Of a stretch of DNA of 64,000 nucleotides, positions 15,956-25,707 are shown piece by piece; the stretch's first letter is position 1; each line of letters starts with the position of its first letter. The DNA comes from PALSA-1006 sp963733265 (GTDB lineage: Bacteria > Pseudomonadota > Gammaproteobacteria > Burkholderiales > Gallionellaceae). The notes beneath the pieces are model-generated. The model was not told the origin of the DNA. It did not search any database and was given only the letters and a program-made list of their open reading frames with translations. The stretch covers positions 62,001-126,000 of the forward strand of contig CAVTCF010000004.1 in the NCBI GenBank assembly GCA_963733265.1. Reading direction: 5' to 3'. A program made the position numbers and the translations under genes.

Positions 15956-17020
15956 CTACTTGATAATCGCAGCTAATTCGCCTTTAGCATAGCGACTTGC
16001 CATCGCCTCCAAAGAGATTGGTTTGATCTTGGCCGCTTGACCAGCACTACCGAACGCCTCATAACGCAACTTGCAAATTTCTTTCATTGCCTTGGTTGTG
16101 GCAGCCAGGAATTTACGCGGATCGAAATCTTTGGGGTTTTGTGCCAAGTAACGACGTGTCGCTCCGGTAGATGCCATACGCAAGTCCGTATCAATATTCA
16201 CTTTGCGCACGCCATTCTTAATGCCTTCTACAATTTCTTCGACAGGCACACCGTAAGTTTCACCCATTGCGCCGCCAAATTCGTTAATCACTTTCAGCCA
16301 CTCTTGTGGCACCGAAGACGAACCGTGCATCACCAGGTGAGTATTTGGAAGGCGCGCATGTATTTCTTTGATCCGGTCTATGCGTAATACTGCTCCTGTG
16401 GGCGGACGTGTAAATTTGTATGCGCCGTGGGATGTTCCGATGGCAATTGCCAATGCGTCAACTTGGGTTAGCTTGACGAATTCAGCCGCTTCATTCGGGT
16501 CGGTAAGCAACTGGTCATGGCTAAGTTTACCTTCAGCCCCATGACCGTCTTCCTTTTCACCTTGGCCCGATTCCAATGATCCGAGGCAACCCAACTCACC
16601 CTCAACGGAAACACCAACCGCGTGTGAAATTTCAGATACTCTGCGTGAAATATTGACGTTGTAGTCAAAGGTGGATGGCGTCTTGCCATCTGTCAACAGC
16701 GAACCATCCATCATCACGCTGGAGAAGCCGGACTTGATCGCTTGAATACAGACGGCCTCGGATGCGCCGTGATCCTGATGCATAACGACCGGGATATGTG
16801 GATAAGCCTCCACAGCCGCTTCTATGAGGTGACGCAGAAACGCTTCACCTGCATATTTGCGTGCTCCGGCGGAGCCTTGCATGATCACAGGGCTGTTAGT
16901 TTCGTCTGCCGCCTCCATGATTGCTTTTACTTGTTCCAAATTATTGACATTGAACGCGGGCAAGCCGTAGCCATTTTCTGCCGCGTGATCAAGAAGTTGA
17001 CGTAAGGATACGAGTGCCAT
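15956..17020 (-). CDS. fba: Fructose-bisphosphate aldolase class II
   Basis: Zinc enzyme of 354 residues joining dihydroxyacetone phosphate with glyceraldehyde-3-phosphate, and in the Calvin cycle also with erythrose-4-phosphate. The motif MHQDHGAS (80-87) provides the catalytic Asp83 and zinc ligand His84; SVEGELGCLG and VMHGSSSVP supply further zinc and phosphate contacts. It is the CbbA-like form found in autotrophic proteobacteria. A GGAGGA ribosome site precedes the ATG. It is the last gene of the pgk-pyk-fba group, 60 bp after pyk, and is followed by a strong terminator. Confidence 0.96.
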   Translation of the reverse strand: MALVSLRQLLDHAAENGYGLPAFNVNNLEQVKAIMEAADETNSPVIMQGSAGARKYAGEAFLRHLIEAAVEAYPHIPVVMHQDHGASEAVCIQAIKSGFSSVMMDGSLLTDGKTPSTFDYNVNISRRVSEISHAVGVSVEGELGCLGSLESGQGEKEDGHGAEGKLSHDQLLTDPNEAAEFVKLTQVDALAIAIGTSHGAYKFTRPPTGAVLRIDRIKEIHARLPNTHLVMHGSSSVPQEWLKVINEFGGAMGETYGVPVEEIVEGIKNGVRKVNIDTDLRMASTGATRRYLAQNPKDFDPRKFLAATTKAMKEICKLRYEAFGSAGQAAKIKPISLEAMASRYAKGELAAIIK

Positions 17021-17080
17021 TTTTTCCTCCGGATTAATTATAAGTTCACTAATAAATTCGATATTGTACTGTTCGACTGC

Positions 17081-18520
17081 TTAAATTTTTCGGTGATCGC
17101 CCACACGTACAATCTTTAAAGTATTGGTATGTCCCGCTTCACCGATAGCCTCACCAACAGTCATTACGATCAGATCATCGTCATGCACCAAACCCAATCT
17201 CGTCAGTTCATCTTCTGCCTGGCGCAATGTCACCGAATGATCCTTTGATTTACTTTTGAAGGCGATTGGATGTACCCCGCTGAACAAAGTAACTTTACTC
17301 AGTGTGGCCTCCATCGGTGTCATCGCAAAAATAGGTGCCCCCGCATTGACACGCGACATCCATAGTGCAGTAGAGCCGGATTGCGTCAACGCAATGATTG
17401 CTTTTACTTTGAAATGAGACGCCGCATATAACGCCGACATGGCAATCGATTGATCTATCCGAGAAAACTTTCCTCTTTCCAAGCGGTGATCCAGTACGCT
17501 ATCTTCGGTTTCTACTTCCGCATTAACGCATATACGTGCCATCGCTTCGATAGTTTCTACCGGGTAGTCGCCCACGGCCGTTTCTGCTGACAACATTACG
17601 GCATCGGTTCCATCCAGTACTGCGTTGGCAACATCAGACACTTCCGCACGGGTTGGTATCGGGTTATTGATCATGGATTCCATCATCTGTGTGGCCGTGA
17701 TAACCAGCTTGTTTCTTGCACGAGCCATTTTGATCATTTTCTTCTGTAATCCCGGCACGGCAGCGTCACCAACTTCGACCGACAAATCTCCGCGAGCAAC
17801 CATGATGACATCAGAAGCATCAATAATTTCACCCAACACCGGAATAGCTTCCGCGCGTTCGATTTTGGCAACCAGCAAACTCTTACCACCGGCTGCTTGC
17901 ATCAACTCTCTCGCCAGCTTCATATCGGATGCGGAACGCGGGAAAGACACCGCTAAAAAGTCTGCCTTGATTAGCGCAGCCGTCTTTATGTCTTCTTTGT
18001 CTTTATCCGTTAGCGCTGGCGCTGTCAGACCACCACCTTTGCGGTTGATACCCTTGTTGTTGGACAACACCCCGCCACGAACGACTACACAATGCACCTC
18101 GGGTCCTTTCACACCCGTGACATGAAACTCCAGCATGCCATCATTGAGTAACAGTACTGTTCCAACATCCACATCATTGGGCAACTCTTTGTAATCCAGC
18201 CCAACCCGTTCCTGGTTACCAAGCCCGTCCAATGAGGCATCGAGAATGAATGCATCCCCTTTGTTAAGAGTGATTTTGTCATTCTCAAATCTGCGCACGC
18301 GTATTTTCGGCCCTTGCAAATCGGCCAAAATACCTATGGTTCGCCCGGCAGCCTGTGCTGCAGCCCGGACTTTCTCTGCGCGCCCCATGTGGTCTTGTGC
18401 TGTTCCATGGGAGAAATTCATCCGCACCACATCCACGCCTGCGCGTATCATTTGCTCCAGTACTTTTTGGTCACTGGATGCCGGACCCAGCGTTGCAACT
18501 ATTTTGGTTCTACGGAGCAT
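17081..18520 (-). CDS. pyk: Pyruvate kinase
   Basis: Converts phosphoenolpyruvate and ADP to pyruvate and ATP. The 479-residue protein starts MLRRTKIVATLGPAS and has the substrate segment RMNFSHG (33-39), the catalytic Lys in LVAKIERAEAI (about 217), and the metal-binding MVARGDLSVEVG (about 243). The C-terminal regulatory domain is complete. It lies 15 bp downstream of pgk and 60 bp upstream of fba, so it is co-transcribed with Calvin and glycolytic genes, an arrangement common in betaproteobacteria. Confidence 0.96.
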   Translation of the reverse strand: MLRRTKIVATLGPASSDQKVLEQMIRAGVDVVRMNFSHGTAQDHMGRAEKVRAAAQAAGRTIGILADLQGPKIRVRRFENDKITLNKGDAFILDASLDGLGNQERVGLDYKELPNDVDVGTVLLLNDGMLEFHVTGVKGPEVHCVVVRGGVLSNNKGINRKGGGLTAPALTDKDKEDIKTAALIKADFLAVSFPRSASDMKLARELMQAAGGKSLLVAKIERAEAIPVLGEIIDASDVIMVARGDLSVEVGDAAVPGLQKKMIKMARARNKLVITATQMMESMINNPIPTRAEVSDVANAVLDGTDAVMLSAETAVGDYPVETIEAMARICVNAEVETEDSVLDHRLERGKFSRIDQSIAMSALYAASHFKVKAIIALTQSGSTALWMSRVNAGAPIFAMTPMEATLSKVTLFSGVHPIAFKSKSKDHSVTLRQAEDELTRLGLVHDDDLIVMTVGEAIGEAGHTNTLKIVRVGDHRKI

Positions 18521-18535
18521 GAGAGTCCTAGTTAG

Positions 18536-19717
18536 TTATTTCTTGGCGCGTTGTTCGAGAATTTCTACCGCAGGCAACGTTTTGCCTTCGAGGAATTCCA
18601 GGAACGCACCACCTGCAGTGGAAATGTATGACACTTTGTCATAGATGCCGTATTTTTGAATTGCTGCAATAGTGTCGCCACCACCCGCCAAAGTAAACGC
18701 TTTAGTATTCGCAATCGCCGTCGCAATTGTTTTTGTACCTTCGCCAAATTGGTCAAATTCAAATACCCCAACCGGGCCATTCCATACTACAGTTCCGGCT
18801 TTCAGAATAATGTCGGCGATTTCTTTTGCAGACTTGGGGCCGATATCGAAAATCATGTCGTCGTTGGCAACATCGCTTGCATTTTTCAATACCGCCGGTT
18901 CATTGGCGTCAAATTTCTTGCCCACTACCACATCAACAGCAATGGGTATATTGGCGCCGCGTTGTTTCATTTTTTCTATCAAGGCTTGTGCTGTCGGAAC
19001 AAGGTCGTCTTCGCACAATGACTTGCCAACATTTTTACCAACGGCTTTGAGGAAGGTGTTGGCTATTCCGCCACCAACCACCAGTTGTTCGCATTTTTCA
19101 GACAACGATTCCAATACTGTTAACTTGGTTGATACTTTAGAGCCGCCCACAATTGCCACCATCGGGCGAGCCGGACTCAGCAGTGCTTTAGTCAGAGCGT
19201 CCAACTCTTCAGTGAGCAGAATCCCTGCGGCAGCTACGGGTGCGTACTTTGCCACGCCGTGAGTCGAAGCCTCTGCACGATGTGCTGTCCCAAAAGCATC
19301 CATTACAAACACATCGCATAGCGCGGCGTATTTTTTAGCCGTTTCGTCAGCGTTCTTTTTTTCGCCCTTGTTAAAGCGGCAATTTTCCAACAGCACCAGC
19401 TCCCCTTCTGCAACCTGAAAACCACCATCTACCCAATCTTTTATCAAACGCACGGGCTTTCCCAACTTGCCGGCTATAACATCAGCAACGGGTTTCAGTG
19501 AATTTTCTTCCGAGTACACACCTTCTTCCGGACGCCCCAGATGGGATGTCACCATTACTCGCGCGCCCGCATTAAGTGCAAATTTAATTGTTGCCATTGA
19601 CGCTGTAATTCTCGCATCGGAAGTTACTTTGCCGTCACTGACTGGCACATTGAGATCGGAACGAATTAAGACGCGCTTGCCTTTGAGCGCCAAATCGGTC
19701 AACTTGATAACTGACAT
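18536..19717 (-). CDS. pgk: Phosphoglycerate kinase
   Basis: Phosphorylates 3-phosphoglycerate with ATP in the reductive direction of the Calvin cycle, or the reverse in glycolysis. The 393-residue protein has the N-terminal substrate motif RSDLNVPVSDGKV (about 19-31), TSHLGRPE (about 58-65) and the C-terminal nucleotide loops WNGPVGVFEFDQF and AGGGDT. It is separated from gap by a clear intrinsic terminator, so it probably has its own promoter or relies on read-through. It leads the pgk-pyk-fba unit. Confidence 0.97.
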   Translation of the reverse strand: MSVIKLTDLALKGKRVLIRSDLNVPVSDGKVTSDARITASMATIKFALNAGARVMVTSHLGRPEEGVYSEENSLKPVADVIAGKLGKPVRLIKDWVDGGFQVAEGELVLLENCRFNKGEKKNADETAKKYAALCDVFVMDAFGTAHRAEASTHGVAKYAPVAAAGILLTEELDALTKALLSPARPMVAIVGGSKVSTKLTVLESLSEKCEQLVVGGGIANTFLKAVGKNVGKSLCEDDLVPTAQALIEKMKQRGANIPIAVDVVVGKKFDANEPAVLKNASDVANDDMIFDIGPKSAKEIADIILKAGTVVWNGPVGVFEFDQFGEGTKTIATAIANTKAFTLAGGGDTIAAIQKYGIYDKVSYISTAGGAFLEFLEGKTLPAVEILEQRAKK

Positions 19718-19745
19718 GATTATTCCTTTGTTCAGGATTAATACT

Positions 19746-19775
19746 AAAAAGGGCTGGTAAATACCAGCCCTTTTT
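19746..19775 (-). terminator. Intrinsic terminator after gap
   Basis: Perfect stem GGGCTGGT/ACCAGCCC with a 4-base loop, flanked by A5 and T5 so that either strand ends in a T run. It begins 9 bp past the gap stop and precedes pgk. Confidence 0.92.
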
Positions 19776-19784
19776 CGGAGAATA

Positions 19785-20786
19785 TTACTTGGCTACGTGA
19801 CGAACCAAGCGCAACAGATTGCAGGTATAACCGTACTCGTTATCGTACCAAGCTACGACCTTAACAAAGGTAGGGTCTAACGAAATGCCCGCTTCCGCAT
19901 CAAATATTGACGGCTTGGTGCAGCCGCGGAAATCGGTGGACACCACTTTATCGGTAGTAAAGCCCAGCACTCCTTTTAGCGGACCGCTCTCCGACGCGGC
20001 TTTCATCGCGGCAACAATTTGATCGTAACTCGCTTCTTTAATTAATTCGACTGTCAAGTCAACGACGGACACGTCTGAAGTGGGTACGCGAAAGGACATC
20101 CCGGTTAACTTCTTATTCAACTGTGGAATCACAACGCCAACAGCTTTGGCTGCGCCCGTGGATGAGGGGATGATATTTTCCAAAATACCCCGGCCACCGC
20201 GCCAGTCTTTGTTGGATGGGCCATCAACCGTTTTTTGCGTTGCTGTCGCTGCGTGAACGGTAGTCATCAATCCACGCTTAATGCCGAAGGTGTCATTCAA
20301 GACTTTTGCCACCGGGGCCAAGGCATTTGTTGTACACGAAGCACCCGAAACGATGTTCTCTCCTTTATACGTTTCATGGTTGACTCCATAAACGAACATC
20401 GGAGTGTCATCTTTTGACGGCGCGGACTGCACAACTTTTTTGGCGCCAGCATCGATGTGTTTTTGGCAAGTTTCTTTGGTCAGGAAAAATCCCGTGCTTT
20501 CGATCACAATGTCAACACCGGCTTCGTTCCACTTCAAATTTGCCGGGTCTTTTTCTGCGGTCAGTCGAATTGTTTTGCCATTCACCAGCAGATTGTGTCC
20601 GTTTACGGATACGTCACCGTTGAAGCGTCCATGAACCGAGTCATACTTCAACATATAAGCCAGATAGTCCGGCTCCAACAAGTCATTAATTGCCACAACT
20701 TCGATTTCCGGAAAATCTTTCGTTACAGCACGGAACACCATACGGCCAATACGGCCAAATCCGTTGATACCTACTTTAATTGCCAT
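19785..20786 (-). CDS. gap: Glyceraldehyde-3-phosphate dehydrogenase, type I
   Basis: Interconverts 1,3-bisphosphoglycerate and glyceraldehyde-3-phosphate. The 333-residue protein has the dinucleotide motif INGFGRIGR (7-15), an Asp at the end of the second strand (AINDL, Asp35) that usually indicates NAD preference, and the active site SGASCTTNALAP with Cys151. It begins 33 bp after tkt and is probably co-transcribed with it. It is followed by a terminator. In this setting it is likely used in both the Calvin cycle and glycolysis. Confidence 0.97.
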   Translation of the reverse strand: MAIKVGINGFGRIGRMVFRAVTKDFPEIEVVAINDLLEPDYLAYMLKYDSVHGRFNGDVSVNGHNLLVNGKTIRLTAEKDPANLKWNEAGVDIVIESTGFFLTKETCQKHIDAGAKKVVQSAPSKDDTPMFVYGVNHETYKGENIVSGASCTTNALAPVAKVLNDTFGIKRGLMTTVHAATATQKTVDGPSNKDWRGGRGILENIIPSSTGAAKAVGVVIPQLNKKLTGMSFRVPTSDVSVVDLTVELIKEASYDQIVAAMKAASESGPLKGVLGFTTDKVVSTDFRGCTKPSIFDAEAGISLDPTFVKVVAWYDNEYGYTCNLLRLVRHVAK

Positions 20787-20819
20787 TTTCTCTCTCCCGC
20801 TATAAAAAATTTTGTGGTA

Positions 20820-22835
20820 TTACAAAATGCCCTTCACCGTGTTTACTACATTCTCCACGGTAAAACCAAAGTGCTTAAATAGCTCAGGAGCCGGGGCAGA
20901 TTCGCCGAAACAGTCCATCCCGACCACCGCGCCATCCAGTCCAACATATTTATACCACAGACCTGTCACGCCAGCTTCTACAGCCACGCGCTTGATTCCT
21001 TTTGGTAACACGCTTTCTTTGTAAGCCTGATCTTGTCTATCAAACACGTTAGTAGACGGCATTGACACTACTCGTACATCAATCCCCTCTGCAGCCAAAG
21101 CCGCTTGGGCTTTTACTGCGAGATCAACTTCTGAGCCGGTCGCGATAATAATAGCTTGCGGTTTGCCTTTGGCGGTTTCTGAAAGAATATATCCGCCCTT
21201 GCGAATATCGGCTATCTGTGTCGAATCACGTTTTTGGAATGCCAAATTCTGACGGCTAAATATCAACGAACTTGGGCCATCTTTGCGCTCTACCGATGCA
21301 ACCCAGGAAACAATAGACTCTACCGTATCGCATGGGCGCCAGGTATCCATATTTGGAATAAAGCGCAATGTCGTTGTTTGTTCCACGGGTTGATGTGTCG
21401 GACCATCTTCACCCAAACCTATTGAGTCGTGCGTGAATACAAAAATTACGCGTTGTTTCATCAGCGCAGACATGCGCAAGGCATTGCGGGCATATTCCGA
21501 GAACATCAAGAAAGTGCCCCCGAACGGTAATAGTCCACCGTGTAACGCCATGCCGTTCATAATATGGGACATACCAAATTCACGTACCCCATAGCTAATG
21601 TAATTGCCGGGTTTCTTGCCATGCACATGTTTTGCGCCGGTCCAATTTGTCAGGTTAGACCCTGTCAAGTCTGCGGAGCCGCCCAAAAACTCCGGCAATC
21701 CGGACACCAATGCATTAATTGCATTTTGCGATGCTTTTCGTGTGGCAATTGTTTCAGCCTTTTCATTAATCTGGGCAATCACTTTTGCCGCAAATTCGGG
21801 CCAGTTTGCCGGGAGATCACCTTTAGTACGACGTTCAAATTCTGCGGCCTCTTCGGGATAAGCTTTTCTATATTCGGCAAACTTGTTGTTCCAAAGTTTT
21901 TCCAAACCCTCTCCCTTGGTGCGCGCATCCCAAGCTTCATACACATGCTTTGGAATTTCAAACGGGGGGTAGTTCCAGCCAATATGCGCGCGCGTTGCGG
22001 CAACTTCCGCGTCACCCAATGCCGCGCCATGTACATCGTGTGTGCCTTCTTTGTTTGGCGAGCCGGCCCCAATAATCGTTTTACAGCAAATCAGTGTTGG
22101 CTTATCTGTCACTGCCTTGGCTGCCAAGATAGCCGCATTCAGCGCGTTCGAATCATGGCCTTGCACATCTGCTATAACATGCCAGCCATAGGCTTCAAAC
22201 CGCTTGGGTGTATCTTCCGTAAACCAGCCATCGGTATGTCCGTCGATGGAAATGTTGTTGTCATCCCAAAATGCAACCAGCTTGCCCAGTCCCCATGTTC
22301 CAGCCAGTGCGCAGGCTTCATGAGAAATGCCTTCCATCATGCAACCATCACCCATAAATACATAGGTATGGTGATTGACGATTTCGTGGCCTGGTTTGTT
22401 AAATTCATTGGCCAACAATTTCTCAGCCATAGCCATTCCAACTGCATTGGTAATGCCTTGGCCTAATGGCCCGGTTGTTGTTTCAACGCCTACGGTGTAT
22501 CCGTATTCAGGATGACCGGGCGTTTTTGAGTGCATTTGCCGGAATCGTTTCAACTCTTCTATTGGCAAGTCATATCCGGTCAAGTGCAGCAATGCATAAA
22601 TCAGCATCGAACCGTGACCATTAGATTGGACGAAGCGATCTCGATCTGCCCATTTCGGATTTGCCGGGTTATGTCTCAGATGATGATTCCACAATACTTC
22701 GGCTATTTCTGCCATACCCATCGGGGCACCGGGATGTCCAGAGTTTGCTTTTTGAACTGCATCCATCGCAAGTGCGCGAATCGCACCTGTTACGTCGTTA
22801 AACTTGGGGGGGGTTACATTGCGCGCTACAGCCAT
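20820..22835 (-). CDS. tkt: Transketolase
   Basis: Thiamine-diphosphate enzyme moving two-carbon units between sugar phosphates in Calvin-cycle regeneration and the pentose phosphate pathway. The 671-residue protein shows NSGHPGAPMG (31-40), the cofactor-binding GDGCMMEG (162-169) and a C-terminal domain with GEDGPTHQPVEQ and SRQNL. Its length matches bacterial transketolases. It is the first gene of the tkt-gap pair, 107 bp downstream of the NtrX-like regulator gene's coordinates but on the same strand, so a promoter is expected between 22836 and 22942. Confidence 0.97.
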   Translation of the reverse strand: MAVARNVTPPKFNDVTGAIRALAMDAVQKANSGHPGAPMGMAEIAEVLWNHHLRHNPANPKWADRDRFVQSNGHGSMLIYALLHLTGYDLPIEELKRFRQMHSKTPGHPEYGYTVGVETTTGPLGQGITNAVGMAMAEKLLANEFNKPGHEIVNHHTYVFMGDGCMMEGISHEACALAGTWGLGKLVAFWDDNNISIDGHTDGWFTEDTPKRFEAYGWHVIADVQGHDSNALNAAILAAKAVTDKPTLICCKTIIGAGSPNKEGTHDVHGAALGDAEVAATRAHIGWNYPPFEIPKHVYEAWDARTKGEGLEKLWNNKFAEYRKAYPEEAAEFERRTKGDLPANWPEFAAKVIAQINEKAETIATRKASQNAINALVSGLPEFLGGSADLTGSNLTNWTGAKHVHGKKPGNYISYGVREFGMSHIMNGMALHGGLLPFGGTFLMFSEYARNALRMSALMKQRVIFVFTHDSIGLGEDGPTHQPVEQTTTLRFIPNMDTWRPCDTVESIVSWVASVERKDGPSSLIFSRQNLAFQKRDSTQIADIRKGGYILSETAKGKPQAIIIATGSEVDLAVKAQAALAAEGIDVRVVSMPSTNVFDRQDQAYKESVLPKGIKRVAVEAGVTGLWYKYVGLDGAVVGMDCFGESAPAPELFKHFGFTVENVVNTVKGIL

Positions 22836-22942
22836 TATACAGTCTCCTCAAAATCATCCTGAAATTCAAATATTAGTATTTTTATAGCTACGGGTGTTCG
22901 ATTATGCCGCACGCTCCTATTTTGGGCAATATCGTCTCTGGA

Positions 22943-23584
22943 CTATTGTTCAGTCGCATCCATCGGTTTTTTGTTGGGTTTTATCCCTAATTGTTTCAGT
23001 TTCCGGTACAAGTGTGTGCGCTCAATTCCTATTTTTTCTGCAATTCGGCTTATGTTTCCGCTTTCTTTTTGTAATTGGTAATTAAAATATGCACTATCGA
23101 AGTATTCTCTGACCTCGCGCAGTGGCAAATCCAGCGGTAATGGAACCATCACCATTCCTTCCTGGTTGACGGTCAACTGCGCTTTTTCTTCCTGCTCTTG
23201 TTGTATCGGTGGTACAACGTGCTGCATGGCAGCAGCAACGGTACTCAATAGTTTTTGTAATGCAATTGGTTTTTCCAGAAAGTCTGTTGCACCTATTCTT
23301 ATTGCCTCCAATGCCGTCTCTATTGTGCCATGGCCAGACATCATGATTACCGGCATGGTCAATAATTGCTGTGCAGACCACTCCTTCAGCAATACAAGCC
23401 CGTCGACTTCTGGCATCCAAATATCCAGCAGAACCAAGTCTGGCTGATGTGTTGCGCGATATGCTCTTGCCTGCGCGGCATTTTCTGCTGCATGTACCTG
23501 ATACCCTTCATCGAATAATATCTCCGAAAGCAATTCCCGAATACCAACTTCGTCATCAACAACCAGTATTTCTTTTGTAGACAT
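22943..23584 (-). CDS. NtrX-like response regulator without AAA+ domain
   Basis: A 213-residue protein. The receiver domain (1-120) has the acidic pocket DDE (10-12), phospho-acceptor Asp54 in VLLDIWMP and Lys105 in FLEKP. After a Gln/Glu-rich linker a Fis-type helix-turn-helix follows (about 165-205, GNISRIAEKIGIERTHLYRKLKQLG). The sigma-54-interacting AAA+ domain of full-length NtrX is absent, so it cannot drive sigma-54 promoters in the usual way. Its ATG overlaps the end of the sensor gene, which makes the pair one unit. It probably senses nitrogen or redox state, inferred from NtrXY. Confidence 0.85.
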   Translation of the reverse strand: MSTKEILVVDDEVGIRELLSEILFDEGYQVHAAENAAQARAYRATHQPDLVLLDIWMPEVDGLVLLKEWSAQQLLTMPVIMMSGHGTIETALEAIRIGATDFLEKPIALQKLLSTVAAAMQHVVPPIQQEQEEKAQLTVNQEGMVMVPLPLDLPLREVREYFDSAYFNYQLQKESGNISRIAEKIGIERTHLYRKLKQLGIKPNKKPMDATEQ

Positions 23585-25707
23585 TACGCCTCCTCCATTT
23601 CTAGCGCCAATGGCAGGCTAACATTAACTTGCGTCCCTCCTGAGGGTCTGTTTGATATTGAGATTTTTCCTCCATGCTCCTCAACAATTTTCTTTACTAT
23701 TGGTAAGCCTAACCCGGTACCTTTTGTTTTCGTTGTCATGTACGGCTCAAACACTCGGGCTAAAACTTGTTCCTGAATTCCGCAACCATTATCACTTACT
23801 GTCAAATGAAACTCCGTCTCTGAACTTGTAGTGGAAAGCACAATCTGCGGGTTTTGAGTTTGCTGTAATGCATCATGTGCATTGTGCAGAAGATTGTGGA
23901 CTATTTGTCTAAGCCTCGTTGAATCACCGATTAACCAAGTTTGGGTGGCATTCAACTGGAGCGCAATCGGGCTGCTGTTTGCTTCATACAGCCCCATTAC
24001 TTCATTTAGCAATTGGTGCATATCCAATAGCAACAATTTGGGCGCCGGAGCGCGTGCATAATCTGCAAAATCAGCTACCATATTTTTCATGGCAGCTACT
24101 TGGCTTACAATAGTATGCGTAGCTCGCTGCAATAATTTTGCATCCTGTTCGTTTAGTTTTTCACTTAACTTGTGTTGCATACGCTCTGCCGACAATTGTA
24201 TCGGTGTCAACGGATTTTTAATTTCATGGGCAAGCCTGCGCGCGACTTCACCCCATGCCGCTTGGCGTTCGGCTTGCAATAGCGGTGTGATGTCATCAAA
24301 GACTATTGCATAACCGTTTTCCATTGCCGTTGCCAACCGTGTTCCGCGTAGTAAAAGCATTTGGTCGCCATTTTTACTCATTCGCTCAATTTGTCTTTGC
24401 CATTCGTTGCTCCCCGATTCCTTGATCGCCGTCATGACTGCATTTGCAAAAGGTCGCAGCAACGCATGCTCGGACATTATTTCAGACAGCGATTGTCCAT
24501 TCACATTACGCAACTGCACACCCAATATTTGCTCTGCGCTGGTATTTGATAAGCGCAAAACAAATTGTTCATCAACCACAATTACGCCTGACGATAAATG
24601 TGTCAAAATGCTTTCCAGGTATCCTTTAGCATTCTCTAATTGGCTTTGTTGCTGTTCGCTAAAACTCTTTGCATTTGCTAGTTGTGACGTCATTTGATTG
24701 AATAGCCCGGTCAAAGCGCCTAGCTCATCTTTGCTTTGTACCGGATAGTTTCCGGAAAAGTTGCCCTGAGCTACTGCCCGGGTTCCTTCTGCAAGCGCGG
24801 CTAATGGCGAACTTAACCGCCCACTTAACATAAATGCTGCCGATACCGCACTTAATAAAACAATCAATAGAGATAACGTTAATGTTATTCCGTAAAGCCG
24901 TTTGAGACCCGCTCGAGACAGTGTTAATTCCTGATAATCTCGATATACTGCTTGAACTGTCTCGGCGTCTGCTGAAAACTGTTGTGGCACCAGTTGGATA
25001 AATTGCAATACTTGCTTTTCGCCGGATGTACCGGGTGTGTTGATTGGAACCAGGACATACCAGATTAATTGATTATCCGGCAGCACATCAACCAAGCTAT
25101 AATTTCCCTGCCGCAGTGCTGCATTTATCATTTGTTGATCCGGGCGCTTCTGTTGAATTCCCGTGTTTACCGATACGATTAACTTCCCTTTCGAACTGTA
25201 GATTGCCGCCTCTTGCGCTTCGGATTTGTCAATCAAACGTGTGAGTGTTTCGCCATATTTTTTGGGGGATTGGTCTCCTAATATCTGCGATATAAGTTGG
25301 CCTTTTTTCCCCATTTCCTTTAATCCTGCATCCAGAGTATTTCGTCCTAAATTTAAACCGCCTTCAAGCGCTTGCTCTACTCGAATATCAAACCAGGACT
25401 CGATGCTCTTCCCTAAAAACTGTACCGATACCGCATACACCAGCAATCCGGGTAAAATTGCTATCAACGAAAAAAATATTGTTAGCCGCAACATCAGTTT
25501 TGCGCCGAATATCTGCTTCTTTAGTTTGATCCGTAATTGCCATAATTGATAACCAACCAGACCGCATAGGCCAAGTGCCAATATGCCTGTCAGTATTAGC
25601 AAGCTGGAGTAATGGTGAGAAAATAGTGCCGTATTGGCACTTGCGCTTGTCAATAAATATAGCAAGGCAATGCCCACTAAGCTGCTAATAATGATCACAT
25701 ATTTCAT
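23584..25707 (-). CDS. NtrY-like sensor histidine kinase
   Basis: A 707-residue membrane kinase. Two or three hydrophobic segments lie in the first 110 residues and another near 270-295. A long extracytoplasmic region sits between them, and HAMP (about 295-350) and PAS (about 365-470) follow. The HisKA H-box is RRLAHEIKNPLTPIQ (about 490-505, the phosphorylated His), and an HATPase_c domain ends the protein (HNLLHNAHDA, DNGCGI, KGTGLGL). This order is that of NtrY. It overlaps the DUF4390 gene upstream as ATGA (25704-25707) and the regulator downstream. Confidence 0.88.
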   Translation of the reverse strand: MKYVIIISSLVGIALLYLLTSASANTALFSHHYSSLLILTGILALGLCGLVGYQLWQLRIKLKKQIFGAKLMLRLTIFFSLIAILPGLLVYAVSVQFLGKSIESWFDIRVEQALEGGLNLGRNTLDAGLKEMGKKGQLISQILGDQSPKKYGETLTRLIDKSEAQEAAIYSSKGKLIVSVNTGIQQKRPDQQMINAALRQGNYSLVDVLPDNQLIWYVLVPINTPGTSGEKQVLQFIQLVPQQFSADAETVQAVYRDYQELTLSRAGLKRLYGITLTLSLLIVLLSAVSAAFMLSGRLSSPLAALAEGTRAVAQGNFSGNYPVQSKDELGALTGLFNQMTSQLANAKSFSEQQQSQLENAKGYLESILTHLSSGVIVVDEQFVLRLSNTSAEQILGVQLRNVNGQSLSEIMSEHALLRPFANAVMTAIKESGSNEWQRQIERMSKNGDQMLLLRGTRLATAMENGYAIVFDDITPLLQAERQAAWGEVARRLAHEIKNPLTPIQLSAERMQHKLSEKLNEQDAKLLQRATHTIVSQVAAMKNMVADFADYARAPAPKLLLLDMHQLLNEVMGLYEANSSPIALQLNATQTWLIGDSTRLRQIVHNLLHNAHDALQQTQNPQIVLSTTSSETEFHLTVSDNGCGIQEQVLARVFEPYMTTKTKGTGLGLPIVKKIVEEHGGKISISNRPSGGTQVNVSLPLALEMEEA

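Noticed and set aside
21564..22466. 300-codon plus-strand frame opposite tkt
   Set aside because: Antisense shadow of transketolase, Cys- and Ile-rich without a domain.
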